From: Kiritimatiellia bacterium
Lineage (GTDB): Bacteria; Verrucomicrobiota; Kiritimatiellia; RFP12; UBA1067
DNA: 17,705 nucleotides
Reading direction: 5' to 3'
NCBI GenBank assembly: GCA_017999015.1
Contig: JAGOBZ010000023.1
Location: 1 to 17,705, forward strand
Part shown: positions 13,909-17,705 of the stretch, in pieces
Layout: every line of letters begins with the position of its first letter
Numbering within the stretch: position 1 is the first letter of the stretch
The notes under the pieces: model-generated
Databases searched by the model: none
What the model was told of the DNA's origin: nothing
What the model saw: the letters and a program-made list of their open reading frames with translations, nothing else
Program-made: the position numbers and the translations under genes

Positions 13909-14781
13909 TTATGGAGTGCGGGAGCTTGCTCCCGCTTTTACCGGCGGCACCGTGCGCCCGAGTTGCGCGAGCACGAGTTTGAGCGCGTGCCAGACTTCGG
14001 TCTTGGCGCGCATGAGCCCTGCGGAATCCCCCATTGATTCGAAACGCAGAATGTAGGCGGGATGGTAGGTCGGCATCACCGGTATGCCTTCATAGCGGGT
14101 CCATTGCCCTTGCAGGCGCGTGACGCCGACCTGCGTCTCCAGCAGGCCGCGGATGGCGGTACCCCCCAGCAGCACGATGGTTTTGGGCTGCACGATGCGG
14201 ATCTGTTCGCGCAGGAAGGGCAGGCACGCCCGCATCTCGTCGGCCTCGGGCGTACGGTTGCCCGGCGGACGGCACTTGCAGATATTCGCAATGAAAACGT
14301 CGTCGCGCGCGTAGCCCATCGCAACGATCATTTTGGTCAGGAACTGGCCGGCCGCGCCGACAAACGCCTGGCCCTCGCGGTCTTCGTCAGCCCCCGGCGC
14401 TTCGCCGATAAACATCACGTCCGGCGAGAACGGGTTGCCCTGCCCCGGCACGCAGCGGTTGCGCTGCTTGCGCAGGACGCAGGTATCGCACGCCTCGATG
14501 CGCGCGGTGATCGCGTCCAGCGCCTGTCGCCGCTGCTCCAGCGTGCGGGGCGCCGACGCAGGCGGTGCCGTGAAAACTGCGGACGGAACAGGGGACGGGG
14601 ACCGCGTTGCGGGTGCCGCAGGCGCCGAAGGTGACGACGCGACGCGCGACGGGCCGCCTGTCTTGCGGGGGCCCAGGCCGTGGATCACCTCGGGGGCAAG
14701 CTGCACCGAACGCGCGCCCAACTCTTTGAGCAGCGTCACATGATCGGTCAGCCCGTCGATGATCTCGGTCCATTCGGACAT
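13909..14781 (-). CDS. uracil-DNA glycosylase family 4 (4Fe-4S UDGa-type)
   Basis: A 290-residue protein whose last ~200 residues are a family 4 UDG, an iron-sulfur enzyme that removes uracil from DNA. Motif 1 is GEAPGADEDREGQAFVG (126-142) and motif 2 is HPAY (240-243). Cluster ligands are Cys98, Cys101, Cys170 and Cys186; their spacing (3 and 16) matches the known family pattern. The first ~90 residues are an extension: a short helical segment, then a Pro/Ala/Ser-rich linker (about 40-80), as in proteins often annotated SPO1 DNA polymerase-related. ATG 14781 has AAAGG 9 nt upstream; the frame is open further upstream through galE but without homology. It starts 4 nt after the galE stop. Its C-terminal residues (KAGASSRTP) are encoded by a palindromic repeat, so the native terminus may have been replaced. 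Confidence 0.92.
   Translation of the reverse strand: MSEWTEIIDGLTDHVTLLKELGARSVQLAPEVIHGLGPRKTGGPSRVASSPSAPAAPATRSPSPVPSAVFTAPPASAPRTLEQRRQALDAITARIEACDTCVLRKQRNRCVPGQGNPFSPDVMFIGEAPGADEDREGQAFVGAAGQFLTKMIVAMGYARDDVFIANICKCRPPGNRTPEADEMRACLPFLREQIRIVQPKTIVLLGGTAIRGLLETQVGVTRLQGQWTRYEGIPVMPTYHPAYILRFESMGDSAGLMRAKTEVWHALKLVLAQLGRTVPPVKAGASSRTP
13918..13935. repeat. perfect palindromic hairpin inside the 3' end of the UDG gene
   Basis: GCGGGAGC and GCTCCCGC are separated by TT and followed on the plus strand by TTTT. It encodes part of the UDG tail. Read on the plus strand it resembles a terminator. Confidence 0.7.
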
Positions 14782-14785
14782 CGCG

Positions 14786-15808
14786 TTATGCCTTTGTAAA
14801 CCCGTTGGGATTCTGAGACTGCCAGCGCCAGGCGTCTTCGCACATGACGCGCAGGTCACGCTCGGCGCGCCAGCCCAACTCGCGTTGCGCTTTTGAGGGA
14901 TCAGCCCAGCATTCGGCCACATCGCCGGGGCGGCGGGCCTGGATCGTGTAAGGGATTGTGCGGCCTGACGCCTGTTCGAAAGCGGCGATCACCTCCAGCA
15001 CGCTCGAGCCCTTGCCGGTTCCGAGATTGTAGATCGCGAGGCCGGGCTGCGACGACAACGCGTCCAGCGCCTTGAGATGGCCGAGCGCAAGGTCGACCAC
15101 ATGGATGTAGTCTCGGACGCCGGTGCCGTCAGGCGTCGGGTAATCGTTGCCGAAGACCGTCAGGCTCGGGCGGCGCCCGACCGCCACCTGCGCCACAAAA
15201 GGCAGGAGGTTGTTGGGGATGCCGGCGGGATCCTCGCCGATCCGGCCGCTGGGATGCGCGCCGATCGGGTTAAAATAACGCAGCAGAATGATATTCCATT
15301 CGGGGTCGGCCTTCTGCACGTCGCGGAAAATCTGCTCCATCATCAGCTTCGACCAGCCGTACGGATTGGTCGCGCCGGGCGTGGGAAAGTCCTCGCGGAT
15401 CGGGACTGACGCGGGATCGCCGTAAACGGTGGCGGAGGAACTGAACACGAGATTGCGGCAGCCAGCGTCGGACATCGCCTCGCACAGGGTGATCGTGCCG
15501 GTGATGTTGTTTCCGTAGTAGGCCAGCGGAATGCGCACCGATTCTCCAACCGCCTTGAGCGCAGCGAAATGAATCACGGCGTCGACCGGGCCTTCTGCCC
15601 GGAACACCCGGTCGAGCGCGTCCCGGTCCCGGATGTCGGCCTGGTAGAACGGCACCGCCTTGCCTGTGATCTCGGCCACGCGACGCAGGCTTTCTGGGCT
15701 GCTGTTGCAGAGGTTGTCGACCGCCGCGACCGAGTGCCCGGCATGCATCAGTTCAACGACCGTGTGGCTGCCGATGAATCCGGCCCCTCCCGTGACTAAA
15801 ACCTTCAT
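14786..15808 (-). CDS. galE: UDP-glucose 4-epimerase
   Basis: NAD-dependent short-chain dehydrogenase/reductase that interconverts UDP-glucose and UDP-galactose, feeding galactose use and surface glycan synthesis. The 340 residues match E. coli GalE (338). The NAD-binding GGAGFIGS (7-14) is followed by DNLCNSS, the catalytic SSSATVYG (123-130) and the Tyr150-x3-Lys154 pair in NPYGWSK. The C-terminal substrate domain has NLGTGKGSSVLEVI and RRPGDVAECWAD, typical of GalE. ATG 15808 has AAAGGG 6 nt upstream; a longer open frame continues upstream but is not conserved. The UDG gene follows after 4 nt. A perfect hairpin lies in its presumed leader. No other galactose genes are in view. Confidence 0.95.
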   Translation of the reverse strand: MKVLVTGGAGFIGSHTVVELMHAGHSVAAVDNLCNSSPESLRRVAEITGKAVPFYQADIRDRDALDRVFRAEGPVDAVIHFAALKAVGESVRIPLAYYGNNITGTITLCEAMSDAGCRNLVFSSSATVYGDPASVPIREDFPTPGATNPYGWSKLMMEQIFRDVQKADPEWNIILLRYFNPIGAHPSGRIGEDPAGIPNNLLPFVAQVAVGRRPSLTVFGNDYPTPDGTGVRDYIHVVDLALGHLKALDALSSQPGLAIYNLGTGKGSSVLEVIAAFEQASGRTIPYTIQARRPGDVAECWADPSKAQRELGWRAERDLRVMCEDAWRWQSQNPNGFTKA

Positions 15809-15814
15809 AGGTAT

Positions 15815-15820
15815 CCCTTT
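15815..15820 (-). promoter_or_regulatory. Shine-Dalgarno of galE
   Basis: AAAGGG on the minus strand, 6 nt before ATG 15808. It places the start at the conserved MKVLVTGGAGFIGS. Confidence 0.6.
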
Positions 15821-15855
15821 CGAAAGAAGAGTCCAGTTTAACGCAATCCATGGTG

Positions 15856-15877
15856 AAAACAACCGGGAAGTTGTTTT
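15856..15877. promoter_or_regulatory. hairpin in the galE leader
   Basis: AAAACAAC and GTTGTTTT pair perfectly (8 bp) around a CGGGAA loop, 47 nt upstream of the galE start. On the minus strand the right arm ends in TTTT, as in a weak terminator/attenuator. An isolated TTGACA on the minus strand (15952-15947) is a candidate -35 further upstream, but I see no good -10. Confidence 0.4.
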
Positions 15878-16034
15878 GATGATTTTCCGTAGGCGCGTGT
15901 GAACTGTCCCAGCCGAAGAAAAACAAAAAAAGATGTAACATTTTGCTGTCAAAGGCACATTGATTTTGGTGCGGTGACCGAGTAGGATGACACTCACACA
16001 CAGGGTTTTCACACACACGGCGGGGAGAGCGGAT

Positions 16035-17363
16035 ATGGGCAAACGAACGGGATGCGGGATGGTGGCGGGCTTGATCATCGGGAGCTTCGCGCGGGCGGCC
16101 GAGTTGCCGGCGGTGGCGTGCGACGTGGTGGTGGTGGGCGGCGGCTCGGCCGGGATCTGCGCGGCGATTCAGAGCGCTCGCGCCGGCGCCAAGACCGTGC
16201 TGATCGAAGCCGCCCATCAGGTGGGGGGCAACACCACCACCGGCGGGGTGAACTTCCCCGGCCTGTTCCACGCCTGGGGCCGGCAGGTCATCGCGGGCGC
16301 GGGCTGGGACGTGGTGACCAACGCGGTCGCGCTGGACGGCGGCACGCTGCCCGATTTCACCAAGCCCACCGGCCGCCGCCACTATGACCACCAGATCTTG
16401 GTCAACATCCCGCTGTTCGTGGTGCTGGCGGAGGATGCCTTGGCGCGCGCCGGGGTGACCCTCCACTACCATGCGGCCCCGGTGCGGATCGAAGCGCTCC
16501 CGACTGGCTGGCGCGTGAGAACCGCCGCCACCGGGGACACGCGCACGATCACCTGCAAGCAGCTTGTGGACTGCACGGGCAACGGGACCGCGGCCGCGCT
16601 GGCCGGCTTCGAGAGGCTGCGCGAGAAGGAGCGCCAGCCCGGCACCTTCGTCTACCGCATCCGCCCCAACGCGGACCTCTCGAAATTCAACGCGAAGGAA
16701 CTGCAGGCGCGCTTTGAGGCGGCGGTCAAGGACGGACGGCTCCAGCGCAACGATTGCCGCGGGAGTCTGCTGCACTACCTGCAGAGCGGCGGCAACACCG
16801 CCAACTACGTGGAGGGGGCGGACAATTCAACGGCCGACGCCCGCACCGAGACCAACTTGCGCGGCCGCGCCGCCGCACTGCGCATGTTCCGGTTCCTCAA
16901 AGACATCCCGGGACTGGAAAAGGTCCGGCTGGAGAGCCTGTCGCCTGAAGTCGGCGTGCGCGAGACCTACCGCGTGCGCGGCGAGTATCTGATCACGCAC
17001 GAAGACTACACGTCAGGAAGGCGCTGGGACGATTCGGTCTGCTATGCCTTTTACCCGATTGATCTGCACGACAAAACGTCGGGCGTACATCCGGCGCACC
17101 TGCAGGAAGGCGTGGTCGCGACCGTGCCGCTGCGGGCGCTGATCCCGAAGGGCAGCCGCAACCTGCTGGTGGCCGGACGCTGCCTCAGCAGCGACCGCCT
17201 CGCAAATTCGGCGCTGCGCGTACAGGCGACCTGCATGGCGACCGGTCAGGCCGCCGGCGCCGCGGCCGCGCTGGCCGCGCAGCGCGGCGAGACGCCCGGG
17301 CAAGTGCCGATCGCCGGCCTCAAGGCGCTGCTGACGGCGCACGGCGCCATCGTGCCCGACTGA
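16035..17363 (+). CDS. secreted FAD-dependent oxidoreductase (FAD_oxidored/PF12831-like)
   Basis: A 442-residue flavoprotein. The N-terminus (1-22, MGKRTGCGMVAGLIIG then SFARAA) reads as a Sec signal peptide, without a twin-arginine motif. A Rossmann dinucleotide-binding fold follows at CDVVVVGGGSAGICAA (29-44), with Glu58 as the ribose-binding acid. The downstream QVGGNTTTGGVNFPG and the C-terminal LLVAGRCLSSDRLANSALR, then ATGQAAGAAAALA, are typical of the PF12831 group found in PVC and Bacteroidota carbohydrate loci. The substrate is unknown. ATG 16035 has GGGGAG 7 nt upstream; an in-frame ATG at 15987 would add 16 residues ahead of the signal peptide and lacks a ribosome site. It is divergent from galE and convergent with the fragment at the right edge. 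Confidence 0.88.
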   Translation: MGKRTGCGMVAGLIIGSFARAAELPAVACDVVVVGGGSAGICAAIQSARAGAKTVLIEAAHQVGGNTTTGGVNFPGLFHAWGRQVIAGAGWDVVTNAVALDGGTLPDFTKPTGRRHYDHQILVNIPLFVVLAEDALARAGVTLHYHAAPVRIEALPTGWRVRTAATGDTRTITCKQLVDCTGNGTAAALAGFERLREKERQPGTFVYRIRPNADLSKFNAKELQARFEAAVKDGRLQRNDCRGSLLHYLQSGGNTANYVEGADNSTADARTETNLRGRAAALRMFRFLKDIPGLEKVRLESLSPEVGVRETYRVRGEYLITHEDYTSGRRWDDSVCYAFYPIDLHDKTSGVHPAHLQEGVVATVPLRALIPKGSRNLLVAGRCLSSDRLANSALRVQATCMATGQAAGAAAALAAQRGETPGQVPIAGLKALLTAHGAIVPD

Positions 17364-17420
17364 TATCACAGCCGAATCATATTCAGACCATACAACGGTC
17401 AAGAAACTCGAATCTCTGGG

Positions 17421-17705
17421 TCATTCGATCCGGGATTGTCCGGCCTTGATTACGTTGCCGTCGGCCAGCTTGAAGTCGGCCTTGCCGAAATTGACGGTCA
17501 CGCGCACCCCGTTGGCGAAGGCGCTCTGCTGCACCGTGCGGTCGGCCGTCAGAATGCGGTGCTCCGTCATCTCGGATGTGGCCGTGAGCTTGGAAACCGG
17601 CTCGGCAATGCGGTAGCTGGCGAAGATCCGCTCGCGGAACAGCGGCCAGTTGTCCGGCGTGACGACGTACATCGGCGGCGCACCGTACAGCGCGTTGAAC
17701 AGGTC
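17421..17705 (-). CDS. C-terminal 94 residues of an unidentified protein, possibly a glycoside hydrolase; 5' end outside window
   Basis: The open minus-strand frame enters from the right edge (first codons read DLFNALYGAPPMYVV) and ends at TGA 17421. LFNALYGAPPMY and the closing beta-rich stretch (NGVRVTVNFGKADFKLADG) resemble the C-terminal accessory beta-sandwich of large glycoside hydrolases (GH31/GH36/GH101-like or DUF5696). That is family impression, not a firm assignment. The internal ATG at 17672 is not a start, because the frame continues upstream. It converges on the FAD oxidoreductase with a 57-nt gap in which I see no clear terminator. Confidence 0.65.
   Translation of the reverse strand, partial: DLFNALYGAPPMYVVTPDNWPLFRERIFASYRIAEPVSKLTATSEMTEHRILTADRTVQQSAFANGVRVTVNFGKADFKLADGNVIKAGQSRIE

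Noticed and set aside
14782..14922. N-terminal extension of the UDG into galE
   Set aside because: The frame is open but overlaps galE, whose reading is certain; ATG 14781 has a good Shine-Dalgarno and fits the family.
15809..16078. N-terminal extension of GalE by about 90 residues
   Set aside because: It would precede the conserved MKVLVTGGAGFIGS start and cross the leader hairpin; no family member has it.

Overview
The window (17.7 kb, GC-rich) looks like a chromosomal segment of a Gram-negative, polysaccharide-degrading bacterium of the PVC superphylum. Kiritimatiellota or a close relative of Lentisphaerota/Verrucomicrobiota is the best guess. The evidence is gene content (bamA-skp-lpxD outer-membrane/LPS genes, a secreted GH29 fucosidase, a secreted FAD oxidoreductase beside a glycoside-hydrolase fragment, an Lrp/AsnC-aminotransferase pair, a NusG paralogue) and short intergenic repeats of a kind I associate with these phyla. 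The phylum call is inference; no rRNA is present.

Left part (1-6080) is all on the minus strand. In transcription order it reads: a NusG/RfaH-like antiterminator; an Lrp/AsnC regulator that overlaps a class I/II aminotransferase by 29 nt; a small lipoprotein with a pseudopilin-like stretch and an EF-hand loop; a secreted GH29 alpha-L-fucosidase with a C-terminal carbohydrate-binding-like domain; and the N-terminal 498 residues of a membrane sensor (TM, CHASE4-like periplasmic domain, TM, HAMP, PAS) whose output domain lies beyond base 1.

Middle part (6283-13452) is all on the plus strand: bamA, skp/ompH, lpxD, ung (family 1 uracil-DNA glycosylase) and fusA (EF-G). The first three form the familiar outer-membrane assembly/lipid A block. 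ung follows lpxD at once, and fusA has its own AT-rich leader.

The gap 13453-13908 between convergent fusA and the family 4 UDG holds no credible gene but is packed with repeats: a 14-bp tandem repeat, a strong terminator, a 147-bp palindromic MITE-like element with 18-bp terminal inverted repeats, and two further hairpins. One of these hairpins encodes the C-terminus of the UDG.

Right part: galE and a 4Fe-4S family 4 UDG form a tight minus-strand pair. Divergent from galE is a secreted FAD-dependent oxidoreductase. At the right edge is the C-terminal end of a minus-strand protein, possibly a glycoside hydrolase.

No tRNA, rRNA, CRISPR array or complete insertion sequence was seen. I did not find a clear novel defence or biosynthetic system. 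The most unusual material is the repeat-rich gap, the repeat families in other gaps, the G8 tract in the lipoprotein lipobox, and the sensor/fucosidase/lipoprotein neighbourhood.
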